Below are positions 6,342 to 13,725 of a stretch of DNA of 13,725 bases, piece after piece (position 1 is the stretch's first letter; each line of letters begins with the position of its first letter). The position numbers and the translations under genes are program-made. Source of the DNA: Bacteroidales bacterium UBA1217 (GTDB taxonomy: Bacteria > Bacteroidota > Bacteroidia > Bacteroidales > P3); the NCBI GenBank assembly GCA_002309335.1, contig DBXH01000036.1, forward strand, positions 42,128 to 55,852, read 5' to 3'. The notes under the pieces were generated by a model. The model had not been told where the DNA came from. It saw only the letters and a program-made list of their open reading frames with translations, and did not search any database.

Positions 6342-8444
6342 ATGAGAAAGATTTTTGCATTGCTGATGATGGTCGGAATGGCGGTGGGTCTTAATGCCCA
6401 GAAAACCAACGACCCTGTTATTTTTGAGATAAATGGAAAGAATATCTACAAGTCGGAGTTTATGAGGGAGTTCCTTCGCTCGGTGGGCAAGGACCCGAGT
6501 GCTGCTCCTACGGCTTGTACATACGAGAAGCGACAGGCTCTGGAAGAGTATGTAGAGTTGTTTGTGAATTATCGTACCAAACTAGAGGATGCATACAACC
6601 AGGGCTTTGATACAATGCCAGATATGGTGAAAGAGCTGAAAGGCTATCGAAACGAGTTGGCTGCTCCTTATCTGATTGATTCTGTCACTCTTGAGAAGAT
6701 ACTTCGAGAGGCATACGACAGAAACCACTATACGTTGCACGCTGCTCATATCCTGGTGAAGCTGAAAAAGCAGCCCACCCCTGCAGATACACTTAAAGCC
6801 TACAACAAGGCTATGGAATATTATAACAGAGTGAAGAACGGGGAGGATTTCTTTGCTGTCGCAACAGAGGCTGCTCAGATACTGATGGATGAAGAGAGTG
6901 TGCCCTTGAACGACAATCGCAGGAAAGACAATGGCGATTTGGGCAATTTCAATGTGTTTGAGATGGTCTATCCATTTGAATCGGCTGCATACAGTCTTGA
7001 GGTCGGCGAGGTGTCGCTGCCTGTCCGTACCAGTTTCGGCTATCACGTTATCAAGTTGTTGGATAAGAGTCCTTATCTTAGCAGGGCATCGTTCCAGCAT
7101 ATTTGGGGTGCGTCGAACACCGTTTCGTCGCAGACGGAAGGCCGAATTCGCCAGGCGTATGAAAAGATAAAGGCGGGTGAAAGTTTTGAAACGGTATGCA
7201 ACAACTATTCTGACGACCAGAGCACGGCCGAGCAGGGTGGTTTGCTGAAAGATATGATGGTTCGTGAGATTCCGCCCGAGTATGTCAGCAAGTTGTCGCG
7301 TATGAAACCTGGGGAAGTTTCGGAACCATTCGAGACCCGCTACGGATGGCACATAGTTAAGCTGAACAAAAGAGACAGTCTGCCGTCGTATGATGAAATG
7401 CTGCCATACTACAAACAGCGTCTGTCGCGTGATGTTCGCAGCCTTCAGCCGAGATTATCGTTCGTTGAACAATGCAAAAATCGATACAATTTCAAGGACT
7501 ATACGAAACTGTATGTGAAGAGTCAGGCGAAAACAAAAGGCAAGAAGGCCAAGACGTCAAAGGTGCCTATGGCTTCGCTGGATGAATGCCGTGCGGCCTT
7601 GAGTGACTCGGTATTCATTAAAGCCTGGCACTATAGCGACACTATGGTAAAAGATATGCGTCCGTTGTTCAGCGTTGAGGAGATGGAGTATACGGCAAAG
7701 GATTTGCTGAAATATATAGAGAAGAAGCAGAAGTCTGAAATGAACTGCGATTTGGATATGTATCTGCAAGACAGATATAATAACTATATCAACGACAAGG
7801 TGTTTGAATATGCCGACAAGCATTTGGAGGATGAGCATAATGAATTTGCCCAGTTGATGGATGAATATCGCAACGGATTGATGATATTCTCGTATAATGA
7901 CCAGATGATATGGTCGAAGGCTATCAAGGATACTACAGGACTGGCCGCGTTTTATGACAGTTATTCCAAAACCCGTAATATCGACGATGAGAACGATGCT
8001 CCCTATTTCTGGAACGAACGTGCTCAACTCGTAGTCCTGACTGTTGACGACAGCAGTTATCTGACTCCAAAGAAAGCTGTCAAACTGATGGAAAAAGGTG
8101 TGAAGAAAGGCTGGACAGTTGAGCAAATGAGAGATAAAATAAACTCTGCAATAAAAGGAGAGTCAACTTTCCGTTTGAAAAAACAGATGGTTGAAAACGG
8201 TCACCAGAATATTCTGACCCAAAGTCAGTGGCGCAAGGGTATATACGAGCGTCCTTTGCCGAAGGGATATGAAGTGGTGGAGGTTGAAGAGGTTATGAAT
8301 CCAACGCTCAAGTCGTTGAAGGAAGCCCGTGGATATTACATTAATGAATATCAGACCTACCTCGAGCAGCAACTGATAAAACAACTGAGAAAGAAGTATA
8401 ATGTCGTTATTCATCAAGATGTGATTGACGAGATTACTTATTAA
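6342..8444 (+). CDS. Periplasmic peptidylprolyl isomerase/chaperone with two parvulin domains (PpiC/SurA-like)
   Basis: A 700-residue exported protein. Residues 1-20 are a signal peptide (MRKIFALLMMVGMAVGLNAQ). A helical N-terminal segment follows (about 21-130). The first parvulin domain spans about 131-242 (HAAHILVK start, GDLGNF, FGYHVIKLLDK end). The second spans about 250-345 (FQHIW, YSDDQSTAEQGGLL, GEVSEPFETRYGWHIVKLNK). The C-terminal ~350 residues are charged, predicted helical and not recognised; this makes the protein longer than E. coli SurA (about 430 residues). It probably assists folding of outer-membrane proteins in the periplasm. It precedes another double-parvulin gene by 16 nt, so the two likely act together. 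The domain-level call is firm; substrate range is inferred. Confidence 0.9.
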   Translation: MRKIFALLMMVGMAVGLNAQKTNDPVIFEINGKNIYKSEFMREFLRSVGKDPSAAPTACTYEKRQALEEYVELFVNYRTKLEDAYNQGFDTMPDMVKELKGYRNELAAPYLIDSVTLEKILREAYDRNHYTLHAAHILVKLKKQPTPADTLKAYNKAMEYYNRVKNGEDFFAVATEAAQILMDEESVPLNDNRRKDNGDLGNFNVFEMVYPFESAAYSLEVGEVSLPVRTSFGYHVIKLLDKSPYLSRASFQHIWGASNTVSSQTEGRIRQAYEKIKAGESFETVCNNYSDDQSTAEQGGLLKDMMVREIPPEYVSKLSRMKPGEVSEPFETRYGWHIVKLNKRDSLPSYDEMLPYYKQRLSRDVRSLQPRLSFVEQCKNRYNFKDYTKLYVKSQAKTKGKKAKTSKVPMASLDECRAALSDSVFIKAWHYSDTMVKDMRPLFSVEEMEYTAKDLLKYIEKKQKSEMNCDLDMYLQDRYNNYINDKVFEYADKHLEDEHNEFAQLMDEYRNGLMIFSYNDQMIWSKAIKDTTGLAAFYDSYSKTRNIDDENDAPYFWNERAQLVVLTVDDSSYLTPKKAVKLMEKGVKKGWTVEQMRDKINSAIKGESTFRLKKQMVENGHQNILTQSQWRKGIYERPLPKGYEVVEVEEVMNPTLKSLKEARGYYINEYQTYLEQQLIKQLRKKYNVVIHQDVIDEITY

Positions 8445-8460
8445 TTAAATTTGAAAAACG

Positions 8461-9831
8461 ATGCGCAAGGTATTTGCATTTCTTCTACTTATAACAATTG
8501 GAACAGTCGTTTCGGCTCAACCAAAATCTGTATCGGCTAACAATGAGCCGGTCATCGACAAGGTTGTTGCTGTAGTGGGTAAAAATATTGTGAAACTGTC
8601 TGAAATAGAGAATGGTTATGTCTCGATCCGGGTCCGACAAGGATATGAAAATGCTTTTGAGAACCGTTGCAATATCCTTGAAGGACTGTTGATTTCCAAA
8701 CTTTTAGTTCATAAAGGCGAGGTGGACAGCACAGATGCAGAAATAACTGACGAAGATGTAGAACAGAACGTGCAGCGTTACATAAAGGCTTATGAGCGTC
8801 AGTATGGTAGCAAAGAGGCTATGAGACAGGCAACAGGCTATACATACGACGAGATGAAAGAACTGCTAGCGAAGATGCTGCGTGAACGAATGCTCTCAGA
8901 CCGTGTTCAATACAATCTTACAAACAATGTCAAGATTACTCCTTACGAGGTGAATGAGTTTTATAATAATATTCCCAAAGACAGCCTACCCACCATTGCT
9001 GAAACATACGAGATCGCGGAGATAGTGCGCAAACCGGAAATAAGTGAGGCAGAACGTGAGCGTGTAAAACTGGAGCTTAACAAGATGAGAGAGAGGGTCC
9101 TGAAAGGCGAAGTGCAGTTTTCGACATTGGCGGCACTTTATTCTGAAGACCCCGGTTCGGCAAGTAAAGGTGGTGAGTTGGGCTTTTATCCTCGTGGAGA
9201 ACTGGTCGGGGAAGTTGAGGCAGCAGCCTTTGCACTTAAACCCGGCGAGGTGTCGCCAGTTATCGAGAGTCAGTTTGGATTCCATATATTGCAGCTTATA
9301 GAACGGCGCGGCAATACCGTGAATTGCAGACATATTCTTATTGTACCAAAAGTGTCGGCCGAAGATTTGTTGAGAAACCGTATCTTGCTTGACAGTGTTG
9401 CTCAGGAAATAAGATTGGGACATATCACTTTTGCTGAGGCTGCAAGCCGCTATTCCGACAACGCGAACAAGATTGAAGGCGGCCGTGTTACTCATCCTTC
9501 CACCGGTGGCTATCAGTTTACTCTCGACGAGCTGAAGAAACTGTATCCAGGTATTGGTTTTGCCCAGATGAACGCAGGTCAGGTCAGTAATGCGACGGCA
9601 ATGAAAACGGATGAGAATAAGGATGCATACAGGTTAGTGACTGTTGTACGTCGTAATCCGGAGCATACGGCCAATCTTACCGACGATTATGATAGAATAT
9701 ACAATGCCGCACTAGAGAACGCAAAGCAGGAGAAGATATTTGAGTGGGCGCAGAAAACAATAAAGAATACATATATTTATTTAGACGACGAGTTCAAGGG
9801 CTGTAATTTCAGATTGAAGTGGACGGAATGA
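8461..9831 (+). CDS. surA: SurA-type periplasmic chaperone/peptidylprolyl isomerase
   Basis: A 456-residue protein, close to the usual SurA length. Signal peptide 1-19 (ends VVSA, cleavage before Gln20). The SurA N-terminal chaperone domain covers about 30-170, beginning VIDKVVAVVGKNIVKLSEIE, the hallmark of the family. Parvulin 1 covers about 180-283 and is canonical (YSEDPGSASKGGELGFY, GEVSPVIESQFGFHILQL). Parvulin 2 begins CRHILIVP at 289 and runs to about 396; its middle is divergent (YSDNANKIEGGRV), so it may have lost isomerase activity. SurA escorts beta-barrel precursors to the BAM complex. The ATG at 8461 lies 16 nt after the previous gene, consistent with co-transcription. A TAAATTTG motif at 8446-8453 could be an internal promoter, but chance is likely in this AT-rich gap. 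Confidence 0.92.
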   Translation: MRKVFAFLLLITIGTVVSAQPKSVSANNEPVIDKVVAVVGKNIVKLSEIENGYVSIRVRQGYENAFENRCNILEGLLISKLLVHKGEVDSTDAEITDEDVEQNVQRYIKAYERQYGSKEAMRQATGYTYDEMKELLAKMLRERMLSDRVQYNLTNNVKITPYEVNEFYNNIPKDSLPTIAETYEIAEIVRKPEISEAERERVKLELNKMRERVLKGEVQFSTLAALYSEDPGSASKGGELGFYPRGELVGEVEAAAFALKPGEVSPVIESQFGFHILQLIERRGNTVNCRHILIVPKVSAEDLLRNRILLDSVAQEIRLGHITFAEAASRYSDNANKIEGGRVTHPSTGGYQFTLDELKKLYPGIGFAQMNAGQVSNATAMKTDENKDAYRLVTVVRRNPEHTANLTDDYDRIYNAALENAKQEKIFEWAQKTIKNTYIYLDDEFKGCNFRLKWTE

Positions 9832-9871
9832 CTCCCTTAAACTATTAAACTTTAAATCTTTTAATCCTAAA

Positions 9872-10837
9872 ATGGCATCAGATACAGAATCATTGAATAA
9901 TTTAGTCGACAAATACCGGCAACTAAGAAAGGAAATCGGGAAAGTCATCATTGGACAGGACAAGGCTGTCGAGAGCCTTCTTCTATCCATTTTCACCGGC
10001 GGACATTGTCTTCTGGTTGGTGTGCCGGGATTGGCAAAGACGTTGATGGTCAATACTCTTTCAAAAGCATTGGGATTGCGTTTCAGCCGAATTCAGTTCA
10101 CACCTGATTTGATGCCGTCCGACATTACCGGAACGGAGATCCTGGATGAAAACCGTAAGTTTCGTTTCGTAAAAGGTCCTGTATTTGCCAATATACTTCT
10201 TGCTGACGAGATAAACCGTACTCCGCCAAAGACTCAGGCCGCTTTGCTCGAGGCAATGCAGGAAAAGTCGGTCACCGTCAGCGGTCATAGTTATGAACTT
10301 GAGGCTCCATTCTTTGTATTGGCTACGCAAAACCCCATAGAGCAGGAGGGAACATATCCGTTGCCGGAGGCCCAGCTCGATCGTTTTATGCTTAATATTA
10401 AGATGGACTATCCTTCATTTGAAGAGGAGATGGAGATAGTGAAGACTACAACCGTAGATGCAGAGAATGATTTGCAGGTGGTGATGTCGGCTGATGAAAT
10501 AATGGAATATCAATCTGTTATCAGACGTATGCCTGTTCCCGACAATGTTATCTCATACGCTGTTAATCTCGTGGCGTCCACTCGCCCGGAAAAGGAGGGC
10601 AATGATCTGGCTCACAAGTATCTGGCGTGGGGTGCTGGTCCGCGAGCTTCGCAGTATTTGATTATGGGTGCCAGAACAAATGCTGCATTTAAGGGAAAAT
10701 ACTCGCCCGACCGTGAGGATGTCGACGCCGTAGCAGCTGAAGTGTTGAGACATCGCCTTGTCCGCAACTATTATGCTGAGGCTGAGGGCATATCAACAGA
10801 TACGGTTATCGAGGAATTGAAAAAAACTGTAAAATAA
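9872..10837 (+). CDS. MoxR-family AAA-3 ATPase
   Basis: A 321-residue cytosolic AAA+ ATPase, the normal length for MoxR proteins. It shows the variant Walker A GVPGLAKT (50-57), Walker B ILLADEIN (108-115), sensor-1 ATQNP (151-155) and EAQLDRF with the Arg171 finger, then the C-terminal lid domain. MoxR ATPases remodel or activate partner proteins, usually encoded beside them as DUF58 and VWA-domain proteins. No such partner follows here: the next gene, 16 nt downstream, encodes a Cys-rich exported protein. The upstream neighbour, 40 nt away, is surA. It may serve envelope biogenesis, or its DUF58/VWA partners may be elsewhere. The family call is certain; the client is unknown. Confidence 0.95.
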   Translation: MASDTESLNNLVDKYRQLRKEIGKVIIGQDKAVESLLLSIFTGGHCLLVGVPGLAKTLMVNTLSKALGLRFSRIQFTPDLMPSDITGTEILDENRKFRFVKGPVFANILLADEINRTPPKTQAALLEAMQEKSVTVSGHSYELEAPFFVLATQNPIEQEGTYPLPEAQLDRFMLNIKMDYPSFEEEMEIVKTTTVDAENDLQVVMSADEIMEYQSVIRRMPVPDNVISYAVNLVASTRPEKEGNDLAHKYLAWGAGPRASQYLIMGARTNAAFKGKYSPDREDVDAVAAEVLRHRLVRNYYAEAEGISTDTVIEELKKTVK

Positions 10838-10853
10838 TAAACGATATAAAACT

Positions 10854-12125
10854 ATGAATCGTTCTACAAAAATTCTTGTTTTGGCCTTGTCGTTGGGGTG
10901 CGCATTGTTTTCTTGCCAACGTGCCCAATGTCAGACGGGAATATATATTCCCAGTGCAAAACCAATTAAGAATATGCAAAAAGCTATGGAACATCCCGAT
11001 ATGTTCTGTCTGCTTATAAAATATAGCGGCTCCGCCACTACTTACGGCATTAACGACTTAGATTGGCTTGATTCGGTTTATAGAGTTGCTTTTGCCGACC
11101 GTACCAACCCTAAGTTGTATGCTATCACTATCGAGGGGTACAGCAGTAGCGAGGCATTGTCGGAAGAACGTGTGAATCACATATACAATTATTTTGCCAA
11201 TCGTTGTTACGCTCCGTTCCCGATTCGTTATGCTCCCAATCCGATACATTGCTCCTGCCACGGTGACACTATCGAGACGGTGCGTTACGAGGTGCCGGTT
11301 ACTCGTAAAGCCTACAATGTGCGCGATTTGCCGGAAAGTAGACGCGCTTTTACCAATAATATACGTCTGGACAACTGTGTGCTGATTACGCTTAAGAACG
11401 ACCCGGATGCTTGCCTCGGTGCTGCACGTGGATGTATGGTTCCATCGAGGGATACCACTGTTCGCGGTTATTATGCTTCGGTGTTTATGAAACGCGGTGC
11501 GCTCTATAATGTTATTGAAACCAAAGACAGCTGCCCTGCGGATGTACAATTCTCTATTGAAGAACATCTTGAATACAAACCTATTGTAGAGGATTATTTT
11601 CTCGTTCCTCACCGCAAACAGATAATTGTTCAAGTCGGATACATAGTGTTACACAGCAGCATCAACCGTAAATATGGTGAATGCAAGGAAACGCTGCCCG
11701 ACTCCATATATGTGCGTTTCCCTGTAACTCAGGAACAGCTTGACAACAAGATACGTATCTTTGGCAAAAAGTATTCTGAAAAAGGTATGGAGTACAAGGC
11801 TTTGACAACGAAAAAAATGCCGTCAAAAATCTCTCTCAGCGTACAGGCGGCGGTCAACGTGATGCAACTTGACACCATTTTTCTGGGCAAACGTATTCAA
11901 CCAAACGAGTTGAGTGACTATTTCTATGAGTGTAAGACCGATATGGAGGATGGATCCTTTGCTGCCGACGGTAAGCATTGGAAAGCCTACAGGCTTGACC
12001 GGCATGGCGAATATGAAATCAAGAAACCGCTCCGTGCGTTGATGCGCATCGTCGAGGACGAGGTTGACGAAATAGAGGAGCAGGAATCTGACAGCCGTTA
12101 CAAAGATGACGAGGCGATAGAGTAG
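10854..12125 (+). CDS. Cys-rich exported protein with an OmpA-like segment, function unknown
   Basis: A 423-residue protein that I do not recognise as a named family. Residues 1-26 are an export signal. LFSC at 18-21 resembles a loose lipobox (Cys21 lipidated), but signal peptidase I cleavage near AQC/Q at 26 is also possible. Residues 88-117 (LYAITIEGYSSSEALSEERVNHIYNYFANR) resemble the core of OmpA-type peptidoglycan-binding domains, in which a G-Y-[ST] strand is followed by an LSxxR helix; the similarity is partial. Ten cysteines follow residue 26 (52, 118, 133, 135, 175, 187, 194, 227, 277, 360), suggesting disulphides, including a CSC pair. The C-terminus (about 397-423) is strongly acidic. 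It begins 16 nt after the MoxR gene, so it is probably co-transcribed with it and the SurA pair, pointing to an envelope role. Confidence 0.8.
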   Translation: MNRSTKILVLALSLGCALFSCQRAQCQTGIYIPSAKPIKNMQKAMEHPDMFCLLIKYSGSATTYGINDLDWLDSVYRVAFADRTNPKLYAITIEGYSSSEALSEERVNHIYNYFANRCYAPFPIRYAPNPIHCSCHGDTIETVRYEVPVTRKAYNVRDLPESRRAFTNNIRLDNCVLITLKNDPDACLGAARGCMVPSRDTTVRGYYASVFMKRGALYNVIETKDSCPADVQFSIEEHLEYKPIVEDYFLVPHRKQIIVQVGYIVLHSSINRKYGECKETLPDSIYVRFPVTQEQLDNKIRIFGKKYSEKGMEYKALTTKKMPSKISLSVQAAVNVMQLDTIFLGKRIQPNELSDYFYECKTDMEDGSFAADGKHWKAYRLDRHGEYEIKKPLRALMRIVEDEVDEIEEQESDSRYKDDEAIE

Positions 12126-12134
12126 GTGACCTTA

Positions 12135-12160
12135 AGTTAACCATAACTATAACGTTAACT
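12135..12160. repeat. 7-bp inverted repeat between the Cys-rich protein gene and panB
   Basis: AGTTAAC at 12135-12141 and GTTAACT at 12154-12160 are perfect complements with a 12-nt spacer. Each arm contains the self-complementary GTTAAC. It lies 10 nt after the stop of the Cys-rich protein gene and could be a weak terminator hairpin or a regulator site. There is no T-run; AT-rich heptads follow up to the panB start. Confidence 0.4.
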
Positions 12161-12165
12161 AAAAC

Positions 12166-12200
12166 AAACTATAAACTTTAAACCTTTAATTTTAAACTAA
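12166..12200. repeat. AT-rich heptad-like spacer before panB
   Basis: The 35 nt before the start can be read in 7-nt units AAACTAT, AAACTTT, AAACCTT, TAATTTT, AAACTAA. The first three differ by one or two bases. A similar AAACTTTAAA sequence precedes the MoxR gene at 9839-9868. No TAnnTTTG box is visible here, so the panB promoter is not located. Confidence 0.45.
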
Positions 12201-12203
12201 ATA

Positions 12204-13022
12204 ATGGCTTATCTTCAAACTGATGTGACCAAGGTCACAACAAGGGTTTTGCAAAATATGAAAATCCACGGTGAGAAAATAGCAATGCTCACGGCCTACG
12301 ATTTCTCGATGGCCCAGCTGCTTGACCGTACCAAGATCGACGTTGTTTTGGTCGGTGACAGCGCTGCCAATGTTATGGAAGGCTACAAGACGACATTGCC
12401 CATAACGCTCGACGAGATGATTGTCTATGCCTCCTCTGTGGTTAGAGCCATAAATCGTGCACTTGTTGTGGTCGATATGCCATTTGGTACCTATCAAGGC
12501 AACTCAAAGCAAGCTCTTGCGTCAGCCATCAGAATTATGAAGGAGACCGGTGCAGATGCTGTCAAACTTGAAGGCGGCGAGGAGGTATTGGAGTCAATCC
12601 AGCGAATTCTTAGTGCAGGTATACCTGTTATGGGACATTTGGGACTCACACCGCAGAGCATCAACAAGTTTGGTACTTATGCTGTTCGTGCCACCGAGGA
12701 AGAGGAGGCCAATCGTGTTGTCCGTGATGCTCACATATTGGAAGAGGCTGGATGCTTTGCTATGGTGCTGGAAAAGATTCCTGCTGTGCTTGCGTCGCGT
12801 ATTGCATCAGAAGTCAAGATACCGGTTATTGGTATCGGAGCCGGCAGCGGTGTTGATGGTCAAGTGCTTGTATTGCAGGATATGCTTGGAATTACGCAGC
12901 AATTCAAGCCCCGCTACCTTCGTTTGTATGGTACCATTGGAGAGGACATCTCGCATGCCATACAGCAATACATCTCTGATGTTAAGTCGCAAGACTTCCC
13001 CAACGAGAAGGAACAATACTAA
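12204..13022 (+). CDS. panB: 3-methyl-2-oxobutanoate hydroxymethyltransferase (ketopantoate synthase)
   Basis: Transfers a hydroxymethyl group from 5,10-methylenetetrahydrofolate to 2-oxoisovalerate, giving ketopantoate for pantothenate and CoA. The 272-residue TIM-barrel protein has the family's usual length. Visible landmarks: MLTAYDF (28-34), VGDS with metal ligand Asp52, VVVDMPFG with metal ligand Asp91, KLEGG with Glu123, GHLGLTPQS (144-152), and EKIP with the probable catalytic Glu190. These line up with E. coli PanB Asp45, Asp84, Glu114 and Glu181 with near-constant offsets. GIGAG follows near the C-terminal end. No panC or panD lies in the window. It is 78 nt past the previous gene and may be read from that operon or from its own promoter. 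It converges with the OmpA-family gene. Confidence 0.97.
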   Translation: MAYLQTDVTKVTTRVLQNMKIHGEKIAMLTAYDFSMAQLLDRTKIDVVLVGDSAANVMEGYKTTLPITLDEMIVYASSVVRAINRALVVVDMPFGTYQGNSKQALASAIRIMKETGADAVKLEGGEEVLESIQRILSAGIPVMGHLGLTPQSINKFGTYAVRATEEEEANRVVRDAHILEEAGCFAMVLEKIPAVLASRIASEVKIPVIGIGAGSGVDGQVLVLQDMLGITQQFKPRYLRLYGTIGEDISHAIQQYISDVKSQDFPNEKEQY

Positions 13023-13055
13023 TTATTGTATATCTGCAATTATCAGGAAACAATG

Positions 13056-13068
13056 GGGACAAAGTCCC
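13056..13068. terminator. Short GC hairpin between convergent panB and OmpA-family genes
   Basis: GGGAC at 13056-13060 pairs with GTCCC at 13064-13068 around an AAA loop, in the 46-nt gap between two convergent stops. A T-rich stretch (TTACTTGTTTAT) follows on the plus strand. The stem is short (5 bp), so termination is plausible from position rather than strong in itself. Confidence 0.45.
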
Positions 13069-13725
13069 TTACTTGTTTATTCCGGTAATGATAAGTTCGA
13101 TCTTGGTGTCCTTGAAGGCCTGGTGCTTGTTGAGGGCGGCGGCAGCGGCACGTTTGATTTCGTTTTGAGTCATACCGGCAATAGTGATTTGGTCGGGGTT
13201 CATACCGTGCTTGACAAAGAACTCCTTGACACTCTGAGCACGGGCGATAGATAGTTTCTGGTCGGCTTCGATGTCAACGGCATAGGACTGGACATAACCT
13301 TTAATCTGGAAAGTGACTTCGGGGTGGCCTTTGAACATCTGCATATAGTTGAGTAGCGAGGTGTCGCTCTCGGGCAGCAGGTTGGCGTCGTCGTCAAAGT
13401 AGATGTCGGCGATGGGGAAGACGGTGCCTTTCTCCGTCTTGTTCATGATGACGCGCATCAGGGTGTCGTCCTTGAAGATATTGGAGTTGAACTCCTTGAA
13501 AATGCTGAAGTAGCCGTCCTTCTTGGCGTAGAGGGTGTAGTTGAAACCCGGGACGAACAGGAGTTTGCCGCCGCGGAACGCGGGATTCTTGGCGATGGGA
13601 CGGTTGTCGGTGTTCTTCTCAAGGATGAGCAGGTCGACGTCGATATTTTTCTTGGCGACGGGGTCGTAGAAGACAACCATCGGTTCAAACGATTCCACCT
13701 GGATGGAGACCTTGATGGTGTGGCC
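13069..13725 (-). CDS. OmpA-family protein, C-terminal part with peptidoglycan-binding domain
   Basis: The frame is open from the right edge of the window (13725) to the TAA at 13071-13069, giving 218 residues. The N-terminus is outside the window; the GTG at 13698 is internal to the open frame and need not be a start. The last ~120 residues match the OmpA-like domain: IYFDDDANLLPESDTSLLNYM, a beta strand FQIKGYVQSYAVD, then LSIARAQSVKEFFVKHG and ITIAGMTQNE. These domains bind diaminopimelate in peptidoglycan and anchor the outer membrane. The usual TDxxG motif is altered here (SYAVDIEAD). The preceding part (about 10-90) looks like a beta-sandwich with a GFNYTLYAKKDGY strand pair, as in Bacteroidota OmpA proteins with TPR or carboxypeptidase-regulatory-like repeats; this is inference. 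Confidence 0.85.
   Translation of the reverse strand, partial: GHTIKVSIQVESFEPMVVFYDPVAKKNIDVDLLILEKNTDNRPIAKNPAFRGGKLLFVPGFNYTLYAKKDGYFSIFKEFNSNIFKDDTLMRVIMNKTEKGTVFPIADIYFDDDANLLPESDTSLLNYMQMFKGHPEVTFQIKGYVQSYAVDIEADQKLSIARAQSVKEFFVKHGMNPDQITIAGMTQNEIKRAAAAALNKHQAFKDTKIELIITGINK

Noticed and set aside
8446..8453. TAAATTTG as a promoter for surA
   Set aside because: It matches the -7 pattern, but the start codon would be almost at the transcription start and no -33 element is seen. In an AT-rich 16-nt gap within an operon, chance is the simpler explanation.
13696..13698. GTG start for the OmpA-family gene
   Set aside because: The same frame remains open to the window edge with protein-like sequence, and OmpA-family proteins of this type need a signal peptide, which must lie outside the window.

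Overview
The window looks like a chromosomal segment of a Bacteroidales bacterium (phylum Bacteroidota). Four things point there: promoter -7 boxes of the form TAnnTTTG lie upstream of several genes; starts lack Shine-Dalgarno sequences; many proteins are exported with signal peptides ending in AQ or AQP; and guaB is followed by two SurA-type prolyl isomerases and a MoxR ATPase. No phage, insertion sequence, CRISPR array, rRNA or tRNA is visible.

Layout. (1) 1-503, minus: the N-terminal part of an exported C1B (bleomycin hydrolase/PepC-like) cysteine peptidase. (2) 504-773: a 270-bp intergenic region with a promoter box and two perfect 10-bp inverted repeats. (3) 774-4620, minus: a probable metal homeostasis cluster. 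It holds an outer-membrane beta-barrel protein, a His-rich Zn/Cd-type P1B ATPase and a Fur-family regulator. An odd-centred palindrome sits in the promoter region of the ATPase gene and is the natural candidate operator. (4) 4824-12125, plus: guaB (GMP synthesis), two double-parvulin periplasmic chaperones, an AAA-3 MoxR ATPase and a Cys-rich exported protein with an OmpA-like stretch. All are closely spaced in one direction, so this is probably one envelope-biogenesis operon behind guaB. (5) 12204-13022, plus: panB (pantothenate/CoA synthesis). (6) 13069-13725, minus: the C-terminal part of an OmpA-family protein, convergent with panB.

Most genes are ordinary core genes. The more unusual signals are small. 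A heptanucleotide tandem array lies inside the reading frame of the metal ATPase, in a tolerant periplasmic loop, where a change in copy number would shift the frame. Related heptad repeats occur in two intergenic gaps within 4 kb. Degenerate TTTAA-core tandem repeats fill several gaps inside operons. A Fur-site-like palindrome overlaps the ATPase promoter. A MoxR gene without its usual DUF58/VWA partner is paired with a Cys-rich exported protein I do not recognise. I found no clear new multi-gene system; the MoxR/Cys-rich pair in the SurA operon is the best candidate for undescribed function.
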